Positions 16,140-24,102 of a stretch of 47,319 bases of DNA are shown piece by piece. Below the pieces are notes generated by a model. The model saw only the letters and a program-made list of their open reading frames with translations. It searched no databases and had not been told where the DNA came from. The position numbers and the translations under genes were made by a program. Origin of the DNA: Oscillospiraceae bacterium (GTDB lineage Bacteria; Bacillota; Clostridia; Oscillospirales; Oscillospiraceae); NCBI GenBank assembly GCA_902790375.1, contig CADARY010000044.1, positions 1 to 47,319 of the forward strand, given 5' to 3'. Position 1 is the stretch's first letter. Each line of letters opens with the position of its first letter.

Positions 16140-16168
16140 GGGACTGTGAAGCTGCCGTTCACAGTCCC
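16140..16168. terminator. Bidirectional terminator between spoIIID and the nucleotidyltransferase
   Basis: GGGACTGTGAA (16140-16150) pairs with TTCACAGTCCC (16158-16168), an 11-bp perfect stem. Minus-strand read-out gives CTGTCTTTTTCTC, a good U-tract. The plus side has only TTATG. Confidence 0.85.
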
Positions 16169-16194
16169 TTATGCTCACCGCGTGACGGCGGTGC

Positions 16195-16833
16195 TCAGGC
16201 GTTTTTCTTCTTTTTCCGCCCCTTTTCGAGGCGGGCGCGCAGCTGCCCGATCCAGGCGGCGAGAGTGGTGTAGTCGCCGGCGGTCAGGGCTGCTTCATAG
16301 AGGGAGAAGGCCGCCCTGTCCTTCTTTTCCAGCTGGCTCAGGGCCTTTTTCGGGCCGAGGTAGGGCCAGAAGCAGAGCTCGGTGTAGATCCTGAGGCTCT
16401 CCACCAGCAGCCAGTGGCGGCGAAAGCAGCCCTCGGCATCCGTGCGTTCGGCCCGGCGCAGCATCTTTTCACAGCGCGAGACCTCCAGGCGCAGCTCCTC
16501 CGGCGTCTTTTTCGCCTGCCCGTCCACAAAGCGCTGCACCCGCTCCAAAAGCCGCGCCGCCACGCCGTCCCGGTCCAGCAGGATCTGCCCGCCGTAGACG
16601 CATTCGTATTCTGCCGGGTCATAGTCCCCCTGAAAATCGGAAAGGGGGTGGACGGAGACGTCAAGCTGGGTGCAGTCCACAAAGCGGTCGTCATGCCGGC
16701 GCTCCCCGCCGGCGGTGATGAGCAGGGCGTCAAAGTCGCTGAAGAGATTGCTCGTCCCGTCGGCGAAGGAGCCGTAGACAATGATGGCGGCGGGATCGTA
16801 TTCGGCGGCAAGATAGCTTAAAATGTCCTGCAT
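16195..16833 (-). CDS. Nucleotidyltransferase-domain protein
   Basis: The 212-residue protein opens with a minimal pol-beta-type nucleotidyltransferase fold: VYGSFADGTSNLFSDFDALL holds the Gly-Ser motif (21-22) and the metal-binding Asp33/Asp35, with Asp58 in QLDVS as the third carboxylate. The C-terminal half (about 90-205) is helical and HEPN-like in character, ending in a very basic RKKKK tail. It may transfer a nucleotide to a small molecule, protein or RNA; the acceptor is unknown. It overlaps dapF by 16 nt, so it is the last gene of that operon. Confidence 0.75.
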   Translation of the reverse strand: MQDILSYLAAEYDPAAIIVYGSFADGTSNLFSDFDALLITAGGERRHDDRFVDCTQLDVSVHPLSDFQGDYDPAEYECVYGGQILLDRDGVAARLLERVQRFVDGQAKKTPEELRLEVSRCEKMLRRAERTDAEGCFRRHWLLVESLRIYTELCFWPYLGPKKALSQLEKKDRAAFSLYEAALTAGDYTTLAAWIGQLRARLEKGRKKKKNA

Positions 16834-17672
16834 ACGCCCTCCAGCAGCTCCTGCGTGAGCTCCGCCTCATACACAAGGCAGGTGGGGCCGGTGAGGAAAA
16901 TGTCGCGCACACCGTCCTCCGTCCGCGTCAGGCTGACGCCCAGCTCCCCGCCGGGCATGCTGACCGTGACGCGCTCGCCGGAGACAAGGCCCCGCAGCGT
17001 CAGCGCCGCCGCGATCGAGCCGCAGCCCGTCCCGCAGGCGAGGGTGAAGTCCTCCACCCCGCGCTCGTAGGTGACGGCCTTGAGGGCGTCGGGGCCGGTC
17101 GGCTTTACAAAGCTCACGTTCGCGCCCCTCGGAAAAACCTCGGCATAGCGCAGGGCGCGGCCAAGCTCGCGCAGGCTGCCGCTGCCCCAGCTGTCCCAGT
17201 CCGGCAGCAGCAGGACCGCGTGGGGGATGCCGGGCCTGCCGAGCTCCACATAGGCGCAGTCGTATTCCGTGCCGTCGAGCATCACCGAGCGGTGCAGGTC
17301 GAGGACGGAGGGATCGTTGAGGCGCACACGGTAGCGGCTGCGGTCGACGCGCACGCCCGTGACGAGGCCCGCCGTGGTCTCCACGCGCTGCGTGTCCCCG
17401 GCCAGGCCCTGCTCAAAGCCCCAGCGGCAGATGCAGCGGGCGCCGTTGCCGCACATCTCGCCGAGGCTGCCGTCGCTGTTATAAAAGCGCATGCCGTAGT
17501 CCCCGCCCTTTTCCGCCGGGACGACGAGCATCATCCCGTCCGCCCCCACGCCGGTGTGGGGCGCGCACAGGAGCCGGGCCAGCGCCGGAAGCGCCTCCTC
17601 CGGCAGGGAGAGGGCGCGGCCGTCGAGAATGACGAAATCGTTGCCGGCCCCGTGCATTTTCCAGATCCTCAT
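16818..17672 (-). CDS. dapF: Diaminopimelate epimerase
   Basis: This 284-residue enzyme converts LL- to meso-diaminopimelate for lysine and peptidoglycan. The two catalytic cysteines are Cys74 in MCGNGARC and Cys213 in LACGTGCGS, and the N terminus KMHGAGNDFV is canonical. The ATG at 17672 has GGGGGTG well placed; a GTG at 17681 overlapping the upstream stop is an alternative start. It lies 5 nt after the pyrophosphatase gene and overlaps the nucleotidyltransferase gene by 16 nt. Its partner dap genes are not in the window. Confidence 0.94.
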   Translation of the reverse strand: MRIWKMHGAGNDFVILDGRALSLPEEALPALARLLCAPHTGVGADGMMLVVPAEKGGDYGMRFYNSDGSLGEMCGNGARCICRWGFEQGLAGDTQRVETTAGLVTGVRVDRSRYRVRLNDPSVLDLHRSVMLDGTEYDCAYVELGRPGIPHAVLLLPDWDSWGSGSLRELGRALRYAEVFPRGANVSFVKPTGPDALKAVTYERGVEDFTLACGTGCGSIAAALTLRGLVSGERVTVSMPGGELGVSLTRTEDGVRDIFLTGPTCLVYEAELTQELLEGVCRTF

Positions 17673-17677
17673 GCCGC

Positions 17678-19291
17678 TCACCCCCAGAGTGCCGTGAGCG
17701 TCGGGATGAGCTGCTTCTTTCTCGACATCATGCCGGGAATGAAGAGATCGTTGTCCTTCGGCTCCTGGTTGAAGGCCTGGCGCATGATATCGTCGCTGCC
17801 GACATAGAGAAGGTGGGAGCCCTCGCTGAGCACGTCGGTGAGCATGAGGATCACAATGTCAAACTCGTTTTTGACGCGCAGCTTGTCCATAAAGTCCAGC
17901 AGCTCCTGCTTGCGGGAGAGGTAGGCGTCGGCCCCGACACAGGTGATCTGGCTCACGCCGAGGTTTTTCTCGGCGATGTGGAACTTCTTGTAATCGGTGC
18001 GGAACAGCTCCTCCGCGCTCTTGTCGTCCACCCCGGAGGAGGAGAAGAGGGACTTGCCGAGCTCCTCCACCGAGACCCTGGCGATGCGGGCAAGGCGCGT
18101 GGCCATGGCGATGTCCTTCTTGGTGCAGGTGGGGGACTTGAACATGACGGTGTCCGAGAGGATGGCGGCGCACATGAGCCCCGCCATCGCGGGCGAGGGC
18201 ATGACCCCGTGCTCCTGATACATGGAGGTGAGGATCGTGTTGGTGGAGCCGACCGGCTCGTTGCGGACGGCGACGGGCATTTTGGTCTGGATGTCCGCGA
18301 GGCGGTGGTGGTCGATGATGCCGAGGATCTCCACCTGCTCAAGCCCGGGCACGGACTGGGAGGCCTCGTTATGATCCACGAGCACGACGCGCTTGCTGCG
18401 CGGGCGCAGCAGGTGGTAGCGGGAGAGGGTGCCGACCACATGCTCGTTCTCGTCGAGGACGGGGTAGTAGTGGAAGCGGCTGTTGATGAGGATCTCGCGC
18501 ACATCGTCCACATAGTCCGTGAGATGGAAGGAGATCAGCCCCTCCGTCTGGCAGAAGCGGGAGACGGGGATGCCCTGGAAGATGAGGCGGGCCACCTGGC
18601 GGGCGTTGAGGGGCGTGGAGATGATGCAGGTGGGGCGGCTGCAGTCGGCAAGCTCCTGGGGCACCTCCGTCTGGCAGAGGATCAGGCAGCCGACCCCGGC
18701 CTCGAGCGCCTTGCCGATGATCTCCGGCTGGTCGCCGCAGATGAGGATGCTGTCCGGGTCTGTGAAGCTCGCGTCCTCAAAGGCCTTGGGCAGGGCGATC
18801 GTCACCTTGCCGGAGACGGCCTCGGTGATGTTCGAGTATTCGTTCACAAGCCGCCCCTCCAGGACGCTGATGAGGTTGAAGAGGGGCAGGGAATCCACAT
18901 GGCAGTCAAAGATGTTGCTGAGCTCATAGGCCGCAATGTCGCCGGTGGAGAGCATGCCGTAGAGGGTGCCGTCCTCATTGAGAATGGGGATGGCGGAGAT
19001 GTTGGCGTCGCGCATGCTACGCCAGGCGAGATCCAGGGTGACGGAGCTGTTGAGCTCGGGCGGGTGGTCAAAGTCCAGATCCGAGATCTGGGCGCGCATG
19101 TTCTGGATGTACATGGGCGGCTCAAAGCCGAAGCGGTCAAGCATGCGCTGGGTCTCATCGTTGATGGCGCCGATGCGCACGGCCTTGTATTCCCGGTCGC
19201 CCAGGGCGTTGCGCAGACTCGCGTAGGCCATGGAGGCGACAATGGAGTCGGTATCCGGATTGCGGTGTCCGCAGACATAGATGTCGTTCAT
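17678..19291 (-). CDS. ppaC: Manganese-dependent inorganic pyrophosphatase with regulatory CBS-DRTGG domains
   Basis: The 537-residue family II pyrophosphatase hydrolyses PPi to phosphate. The DHH core is split: GHRNPDTDS at 8-16 supplies metal ligands, and GIIDHHRLADI lies past residue 300. A CBS-DRTGG-CBS insert (about 65-300) sits between them, as in clostridial enzymes controlled by adenine nucleotides and diadenosine polyphosphates. The C-terminal DHHA2 part carries MSRKKQLIPTL, the phosphate-binding basic motif. The ATG at 19291 has GGGAGG upstream. It is followed closely by dapF, probably one transcript. Confidence 0.95.
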   Translation of the reverse strand: MNDIYVCGHRNPDTDSIVASMAYASLRNALGDREYKAVRIGAINDETQRMLDRFGFEPPMYIQNMRAQISDLDFDHPPELNSSVTLDLAWRSMRDANISAIPILNEDGTLYGMLSTGDIAAYELSNIFDCHVDSLPLFNLISVLEGRLVNEYSNITEAVSGKVTIALPKAFEDASFTDPDSILICGDQPEIIGKALEAGVGCLILCQTEVPQELADCSRPTCIISTPLNARQVARLIFQGIPVSRFCQTEGLISFHLTDYVDDVREILINSRFHYYPVLDENEHVVGTLSRYHLLRPRSKRVVLVDHNEASQSVPGLEQVEILGIIDHHRLADIQTKMPVAVRNEPVGSTNTILTSMYQEHGVMPSPAMAGLMCAAILSDTVMFKSPTCTKKDIAMATRLARIARVSVEELGKSLFSSSGVDDKSAEELFRTDYKKFHIAEKNLGVSQITCVGADAYLSRKQELLDFMDKLRVKNEFDIVILMLTDVLSEGSHLLYVGSDDIMRQAFNQEPKDNDLFIPGMMSRKKQLIPTLTALWG

Positions 19292-19362
19292 AGGAACCTC
19301 CCAAAGAAGTGGTTGAAAGGCGTGACCGCCTTTGTCTATTATATAAAGCCCGCGCCCCGCGG

Positions 19363-20229
19363 TCAATCCTTTTTCGGCTCCAGCTCGCTTGCGGCCATGG
19401 CCCCGATCACCAGCGCCGAGCCGACGAGGGCGGCGGGACTCATGGGCTCGCGCAGCACCGTGACCGACAGCAGCACCGCCACCACAGGGTCGATGTAGCT
19501 CAGGATCGCGGCGGTCTGGGCCGGGATCTCGGCAATGCTGCCGAAGTAGAGGACATAGGCAAGGCCCGTGTGCACCACGCCGACAACGAGCAGCATCACA
19601 AGCGAGCGCGGCGTCAGGCTGAGCGCGGCGACGTTCTCGGTACAGAGCACATAGGGCAGCATCACAAGCGAGGCCGCGGCAAACTGCATGATGGTCCGAT
19701 CCTCGGGCGAGATGCCCCGGAGCGTGCGGTTCACGAGCACGACGCCGGCATAGAGCAGCGCGGCGACGAGGCCGAAGGCAAGGCCCGCCGCCCCGTGCAG
19801 GCCGCTCGTGAGCACGTCCGACACGAGGACCATCCCGAAGACCGCGACGGCGGCGCAGATGAGCTTGCGCGGCGTGAGCTTTTCGCCGAACAGGGGGACC
19901 GAGAGGAGAAGGATGAACACCGGGGCCATGTAGTAGCACATGGTCGCCGCGGCGACGGAGCTGCGGTTATACGCCTCAAAGAGGAAGATCCAGTTCGCGC
20001 CGAGCATGGCGCCGAGGAGCAGCAGCGTCGGGAGATTGCGCCGGATGGCGGCGCGGTCGACGCTCTCATGGCGCGCAGCGCGCATCAGCAGCAGAAACAG
20101 CAGGCCGATCACCGCCCGCGCCAGCGCCACGACGCTCGAGGGACAGGGGATGGCGCGGCGGAAGAGGCCGATGGTGCCGAAGATCACCATGGACAGGATG
20201 AGCTTTGCGCGCGGGGAGAGCTTGCGCAT
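19363..20229 (-). CDS. EamA/DMT-superfamily transporter
   Basis: The 288-residue protein has ten likely helices in two EamA repeats (about 8-130 and 143-280), with the typical GANWIFLFEAYNRSSVA and ILSYIDPVVAVLLS segments. Members export amino acids or other metabolites. Placement ahead of dapF could hint at a lysine-pathway metabolite, but this is weak. The ATG at 20229 is chosen for AGAGGG upstream; the frame extends farther without a better site. It has its own promoter and ends 71 nt before the pyrophosphatase gene. Confidence 0.85.
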   Translation of the reverse strand: MRKLSPRAKLILSMVIFGTIGLFRRAIPCPSSVVALARAVIGLLFLLLMRAARHESVDRAAIRRNLPTLLLLGAMLGANWIFLFEAYNRSSVAAATMCYYMAPVFILLLSVPLFGEKLTPRKLICAAVAVFGMVLVSDVLTSGLHGAAGLAFGLVAALLYAGVVLVNRTLRGISPEDRTIMQFAAASLVMLPYVLCTENVAALSLTPRSLVMLLVVGVVHTGLAYVLYFGSIAEIPAQTAAILSYIDPVVAVLLSVTVLREPMSPAALVGSALVIGAMAASELEPKKD

Positions 20230-20263
20230 GGGGAGACCCTCTTTCGGTACAGCGTTTTTCCGC

Positions 20264-20292
20264 ATTATATCAAGTTCCGACACGCCCGGCAA
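20264..20292 (-). promoter_or_regulatory. Promoter of the minus-strand EamA gene
   Basis: On the minus strand TTGCCG (20287-20292) and a perfect TATAAT (20264-20269) are 17 nt apart. It stands back to back with the larB promoter; the two -35 elements are 5 bp apart, so a single regulator could affect both. Confidence 0.75.
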
Positions 20293-20297
20293 GGGGC

Positions 20298-20326
20298 TTG
20301 CATAAAAAGCGGATATGGATTAAAAT
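20298..20326 (+). promoter_or_regulatory. Promoter of the larBEC operon
   Basis: TTGCAT (20298-20303) and TAAAAT (20321-20326) are 17 nt apart, and AGGAGG precedes the larB start 22 nt downstream. Confidence 0.75.
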
Positions 20327-20358
20327 ACACGCATTATGTGCATTCACAGGAGGCGGCT

Positions 20359-21111
20359 ATGGATAAAACGGAGATGTCGGCGCTGCTGCAGCAGGTCGCC
20401 GACGGGACGCTGAGCCCCGCGGACGCGGCGCTCAGGCTCAAGATGCAGCCCTTTCAGGAGATCGGCGACTATGCCAAGGTGGACCTTCACCGGGGCATCC
20501 GCCAGGGCGTGCCGGAGGTGATCTACGGCGCGGGCAAGACAAAGGAGCATATCCTCGGCATTGCGAAGACCATGCTCGAAAACGGCCAGCAGACCGTGCT
20601 GATCACAAGGCTCGATCAGGTCTCGGCGGATTTCGTCGCGGCCCGGCTGCCGCTTCACTACAACGCCCTCTCCAAAACCGGGGTGATCGGGGAGCTGCCG
20701 AAGCCCACGGGCAAGGGCCGCATCGTGGTCGCCACCGGCGGCACCAGCGATATCCCCGTGGCCGAGGAGGCCGCCGTCACGGCCGAGGTGCTGGGCAACG
20801 ACGTGCTGCGCCTCTACGACGTGGGGGTCTCCGGCATCCACCGGCTGTTAAGCCACATGGATCTCATCATGTCCGCGCGCGTCATCGTCGCCGTGGCGGG
20901 CATGGAGGGGGCCCTGCCCTCCGTGATCGGCGGGCTTGCCGACTGCCCGGTGATCGCCGTGCCCACGAGCGTCGGCTACGGGGCGAGCCTCGGCGGCATT
21001 GCGGCGCTTTTATCCATGCTCAACTCCTGCGCAAGCGGCGTGTCGGTCGTGAACATCGACAACGGCTTCGGCGCGGGCTATATGGCGAGCATGATCAATC
21101 ACCTGGAGTAA
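20359..21111 (+). CDS. larB: Nickel-pincer cofactor biosynthesis protein LarB
   Basis: LarB carboxylates and hydrolyses nicotinic acid adenine dinucleotide, the first step towards the nickel-pincer nucleotide of lactate racemase and its homologues. The 250-residue protein has the AIR-carboxylase-like C-terminal half: VVATGGTSDIPVAEEAA, YDVGVSGIHRLL and VPTSVGYGASLGG are all diagnostic. The start ATG follows AGGAGG directly. It is the first gene of the operon and ends 5 nt before larE. Confidence 0.95.
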   Translation: MDKTEMSALLQQVADGTLSPADAALRLKMQPFQEIGDYAKVDLHRGIRQGVPEVIYGAGKTKEHILGIAKTMLENGQQTVLITRLDQVSADFVAARLPLHYNALSKTGVIGELPKPTGKGRIVVATGGTSDIPVAEEAAVTAEVLGNDVLRLYDVGVSGIHRLLSHMDLIMSARVIVAVAGMEGALPSVIGGLADCPVIAVPTSVGYGASLGGIAALLSMLNSCASGVSVVNIDNGFGAGYMASMINHLE

Positions 21112-21116
21112 CGGCT

Positions 21117-21872
21117 ATGGAGCTGAAGGAATTTTTTGCCGAACACCCGCGCGCCGCCCTGGCCTTTTCCGGGGGCGCGGACTCGTCCTGCCTTCTGTGG
21201 GCGGGGCTCAGGTGGGCGGAGAGCCTGGGCGTTTACTATGTGAAGTCGCCCTTTCAGCCGGAATTTGAGTACCGGGACGCCCTGCGCCTGGCCGAAGAGC
21301 TGGGGGCCAGGGTCACGGTGCTGAGGGCCGATCCGCTCTCTGATCCGACCGTCGCGGCCAATCCCGCAAACCGCTGCTATTACTGCAAAAAGATCATCAT
21401 GGCAGCCATCCGGGAGGCGGCGAAGCGCGACGGCTATGACCTTGTCATCGACGGGACGAACGCCAGCGACGACATTGCCGACCGCCCCGGCTATAAGGCC
21501 CTGGGGGAAGAAGGGGTGCTGTCTCCCCTGCGCCTTTGCGGCATCACGAAGCAGGAGCTGCGGGAGAGATCCCGCGAGGCGGGACTCTTCACCTGGTCGA
21601 AGCCCGCCTACGCCTGCCTTGCCACGCGCATTCCGACGGGCGAGACCATCACGGCGGAGAAGCTGCAGGCCGTCGAGCAGAGCGAGGACAAGCTTTTTCG
21701 CATGGGCTTCACCGATTTCCGCGTCCGCACGAAAAACGGCGCGGCAAAGCTCCAGTTCATCGCGCAGCAGCACGGCGAGGCCGCGCGGCGCATGGAGGAG
21801 ATCAAAGCGGCGCTGACGCCGTATTTTACCGAGGTCAGCCTTGACCCGGAGCCGAGGGAGAAGAGCAAATGA
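21117..21872 (+). CDS. larE: Sulfur transferase LarE of nickel-pincer cofactor synthesis
   Basis: LarE adenylates and thiolates the carboxyls of the pincer precursor. The 251-residue protein has the PP-loop AFSGGADSS (16-24). Three cysteines stand out: Cys87 and Cys90 in RCYYCK and Cys167 in YACLATRIP. The L. plantarum enzyme sacrifices a single cysteine, whereas three-cysteine LarE forms carry a [4Fe-4S] cluster that relays sulfide. This one therefore looks like the catalytic cluster type. Its stop overlaps the larC start by 4 nt (ATGA). Confidence 0.94.
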   Translation: MELKEFFAEHPRAALAFSGGADSSCLLWAGLRWAESLGVYYVKSPFQPEFEYRDALRLAEELGARVTVLRADPLSDPTVAANPANRCYYCKKIIMAAIREAAKRDGYDLVIDGTNASDDIADRPGYKALGEEGVLSPLRLCGITKQELRERSREAGLFTWSKPAYACLATRIPTGETITAEKLQAVEQSEDKLFRMGFTDFRVRTKNGAAKLQFIAQQHGEAARRMEEIKAALTPYFTEVSLDPEPREKSK

Positions 21873-23101
21873 GAACACTGTACATAGACTGCGGCATGGG
21901 CGTCGCGGGCGACATGCTGACCGGCGCGCTGCTGGATTTGTTGGACGAGCAGGGACAGGCAGCGTTCCTGAAGGAAATCAACGCAGCCCTCGCCGGGAAG
22001 GCCGTCGTCACCGCCGCGCCGGACGTGAAGTGCGGCGTGCAGGGCCTGCACGTCAGCGTGAAGATCGGCGGCGCGGAGGAGGGCGCGGAGCATCACCACC
22101 ACGACGGAGAGCATCACCACCACCACGACGGAGAGCATCACCACCACGACGAAGAGCATCACCACCATCACAACGGCATCAAAGAAATCCGGGAGCTGAT
22201 CGACGCGGCGCCGCTTTCGGACAATGTGCGCCATCACGCGCGGGAGGTGTTTGATTCCATCGCCTTTGCCGAGAGCCAGGTGCACGGGCAGGACATGGAG
22301 CATATCCATTTCCACGAGGTCGGCACCGTCGACGCGGTGGCGGATGTGCTGGGCGTGTGCCTGCTGATGGAAAGGCTCGGGCCCGAACAGGTGGTCGCCT
22401 CGCCCGTCAACGTCGGCGGCGGCACGGTCAAATGCGCCCACGGCATCCTGCCGGTGCCCGCGCCGGCGACGGAGCTTCTGCTGCGCGGCAAGCCCTGGTA
22501 CGAGGGGCAGATCAAGAGCGAGCTCTGCACCCCGACGGGCGCGGCGCTGGTCACGCACTTTGCCGACCGCTTCGACAGCGCCCCCATCCTCCGGGTGGAG
22601 AAATGCGGCTACGGCACGGGGACGAAGGAGTTTGAACGCCTCAACGCCGTGCGCGTCCTGCTGGGCGAGGGAGGGGACGCGCCGGAGCACCTGCTGGAGC
22701 TGTCCTGCAATCTCGACGACATGACGGGCGAGGAGCTGGGCTTTGCCATGGAGCGGCTGTTTGAGGCCGGGGCGCTGGACGTGTGGACGACGGCGATCGG
22801 CATGAAGAAGTCCCGCCCCGGCGTGCTGCTCTCCGTCCTCTGCCAGGCGGCGGAGCGGGACGCGCTGCTGAAAAGCATGTTTCAGCACACCACGACCCTC
22901 GGCGTGCGGGAGCGGCTCTGCGCGCGCCATACCCTGGAGCGCTCCTTCCGCAAGGAGGAGACCCCGTGGGGCGAGGTGACGGTCAAACGCGCCGAGGGCT
23001 GGAATGCCGCCCGCGAGAAGCCCGAGTATGAGGAGCTGGCGCGCATCGCGCGGGAGAACGGCCTGAGCCTCCGGGACGTGAAGGAAAAAATAAAAAAATA
23101 G
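21869..23101 (+). CDS. larC: Nickel insertase LarC (single uninterrupted frame)
   Basis: LarC inserts Ni into the thiolated nucleotide using CTP. The 410-residue protein begins RTLYIDCGMGVAGDMLTGAL and contains HFHEVGTVDAVADVLG and the SCNLDDMTGEELG block that starts the C-terminal (LarC2) half. In L. plantarum the two halves are joined by a programmed frameshift; here they form one open frame. A His-rich insert at 75-101 has 18 His among Asp/Glu/Gly, encoded by a short tandem repeat (about 22089-22172), likely for nickel storage or delivery. A palindromic repeat begins at its stop codon. Confidence 0.95.
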   Translation: MRTLYIDCGMGVAGDMLTGALLDLLDEQGQAAFLKEINAALAGKAVVTAAPDVKCGVQGLHVSVKIGGAEEGAEHHHHDGEHHHHHDGEHHHHDEEHHHHHNGIKEIRELIDAAPLSDNVRHHAREVFDSIAFAESQVHGQDMEHIHFHEVGTVDAVADVLGVCLLMERLGPEQVVASPVNVGGGTVKCAHGILPVPAPATELLLRGKPWYEGQIKSELCTPTGAALVTHFADRFDSAPILRVEKCGYGTGTKEFERLNAVRVLLGEGGDAPEHLLELSCNLDDMTGEELGFAMERLFEAGALDVWTTAIGMKKSRPGVLLSVLCQAAERDALLKSMFQHTTTLGVRERLCARHTLERSFRKEETPWGEVTVKRAEGWNAAREKPEYEELARIARENGLSLRDVKEKIKK

Positions 23102-23230
23102 GTATCGGCATTTATCAGCAAAGTTCCCTGTATGACCGTAGGGGCGATTCACGAATCGCCCGGCGGCAAAGGCCGCATCCGACGAATGCGCCCGTACGCG
23201 GTGATTGTTAGCTGACGTAAGCTGATACCC
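23101..23230 (-). repeat. Palindromic dispersed repeat, family R2, copy 1
   Basis: It begins GGTATCGGC and ends GCTGATACCC, so its ends are inverted repeats. It contains a 20-bp palindrome with 9-bp arms, GGGCGATTC and GAATCGCCC, at 23142-23161. It is in the opposite orientation to copies 2 and 3 and matches the right part of copy 3. It abuts the larC stop and has no coding capacity. Confidence 0.85.
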
Positions 23231-23250
23231 ATAAAATAAAATAACATGAA

Positions 23251-23281
23251 AAAAGCAGAGTGCCTGACCACTCTGCTTTTT
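23251..23281. terminator. Terminator of larBEC
   Basis: AAAAGCAGAGTG (23251-23262) pairs with CACTCTGCTTTT (23269-23280), followed by another T. A-tract and T-tract flanks make it a strong, probably bidirectional terminator. Confidence 0.92.
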
Positions 23282-23386
23282 GTCATTCTTCGGAAGAAAT
23301 CCGGTATGAAGTTCTTTCCTGCTTGCAAGAATAGAATACGCAAAACTTGTTTCAGGGATAAGCATAATTCTGTTACCGAAATGTAA

Positions 23387-23536
23387 ATAATTGCGGGCGC
23401 TTCGGCCTTGCGCAAAGCGCCCGGGCGCTGCAGGATCGTGGACATCGACCTCACGGGCGACGTGGCCGAATCCGACGGCATGGTCTGCGGCGGCACGATG
23501 CGCGTCCTGGTGGAGGACGCGGCGCTCAGCGATTGA
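23387..23536 (+). pseudogene. C-terminal remnant of an XdhC/CoxI-family gene
   Basis: This frame encodes about 49 residues with no start codon and a stop just before the remnant. It reads RCRIVDIDLTGDVAESDG, then MVCGGTMRVLVED. The GMVCGG motif after a V-A-x-x-D stretch is typical of the XdhC/CoxI N-terminal domain of molybdenum-hydroxylase maturation proteins. The rest of the gene is missing, so it is a degraded or translocated fragment. Its stop overlaps the tspO 3' end by 11 nt on the other strand. The family call rests on one motif region. Confidence 0.55.
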
Positions 23537-24005
23537 GAAGCCACACGCCGAAGTTCAGGTACGCCGCAAAGCTCAGCCACACGAGATAGGGGATCATGAG
23601 CCTGCCGGCTTTATCGTCGATGCAGGAGAAGAGCAGAGCCGCGATGGCCGCGAGCACCCACAGCGCCAGCAGCAGGAGAAAGGCGGCAAAGTAAAAGCGC
23701 ATCGTGAAGAACACGATGGGCCACAGGAAATTGACCGCGAGGCTCAGAGCGTACACCGTGAGCGCCCGCTCCCGCCGGGCGGGACTTGCCGTGCTTGTGA
23801 GGATCAGGTAGGACGATAGGCCCATCATGAGGTACAAAAGCGTCCACACCACCGGGAAGACCCAGGCGGGCGGACTCAGCGGCGGCTGCGCGACGGACTT
23901 GAAAGAACGCATGCCGCCGCGCGTCAGAAAAGCGGAGAAGGCCCCTGTGGCCAGCGGGATCGCCAGCGCCGCCAGGAGCTTTCCGGTTTGGATCCTGTGC
24001 TTCAT
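23526..24005 (-). CDS. tspO: TspO/MBR-family membrane protein
   Basis: The 159-residue protein has five predicted helices and the family motifs PPLSPPAWVFPVVWTLLYLM, NFLWPIVFF and the C-terminal AGRLMIPYLVWLSFAAYLN. TspO proteins bind porphyrins and other ligands and may break down or sense tetrapyrroles under stress. The length is typical. It stands alone between an XdhC remnant and the terminator of the next gene. The physiological ligand in this host is not known. Confidence 0.92.
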   Translation of the reverse strand: MKHRIQTGKLLAALAIPLATGAFSAFLTRGGMRSFKSVAQPPLSPPAWVFPVVWTLLYLMMGLSSYLILTSTASPARRERALTVYALSLAVNFLWPIVFFTMRFYFAAFLLLLALWVLAAIAALLFSCIDDKAGRLMIPYLVWLSFAAYLNFGVWLLNR

Positions 24006-24061
24006 TTTTCATCACCCCGTTCAGTGTATGTACCGGGCGGGGGATTTATACGAAAGCAAAA

Positions 24062-24088
24062 GGGGCTGCCTCAAAACGAGACAGCCCC
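24062..24088 (-). terminator. Terminator of the Ser/Pro-linker surface protein gene
   Basis: GGGGCTG (24062-24068) and CAGCCCC (24082-24088) form the lower stem, with TC/GA pairs above a mismatch. On the minus strand CCCCTTTTGCTTT follows, a good U-tract, 14 nt past the stop codon. Confidence 0.85.
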
Positions 24089-24102
24089 CTGTATACTGCG
24101 CC

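Noticed and set aside
17813-19498. A plus-strand frame of about 560 codons opposite the pyrophosphatase gene
   Set aside because: Shadow of ppaC, with biased His/Gly/Asp composition and no recognisable domain.
20359-23101. A larA racemase gene within the operon
   Set aside because: No frame in or around the operon shows LarA features; EamA and TspO flank it.
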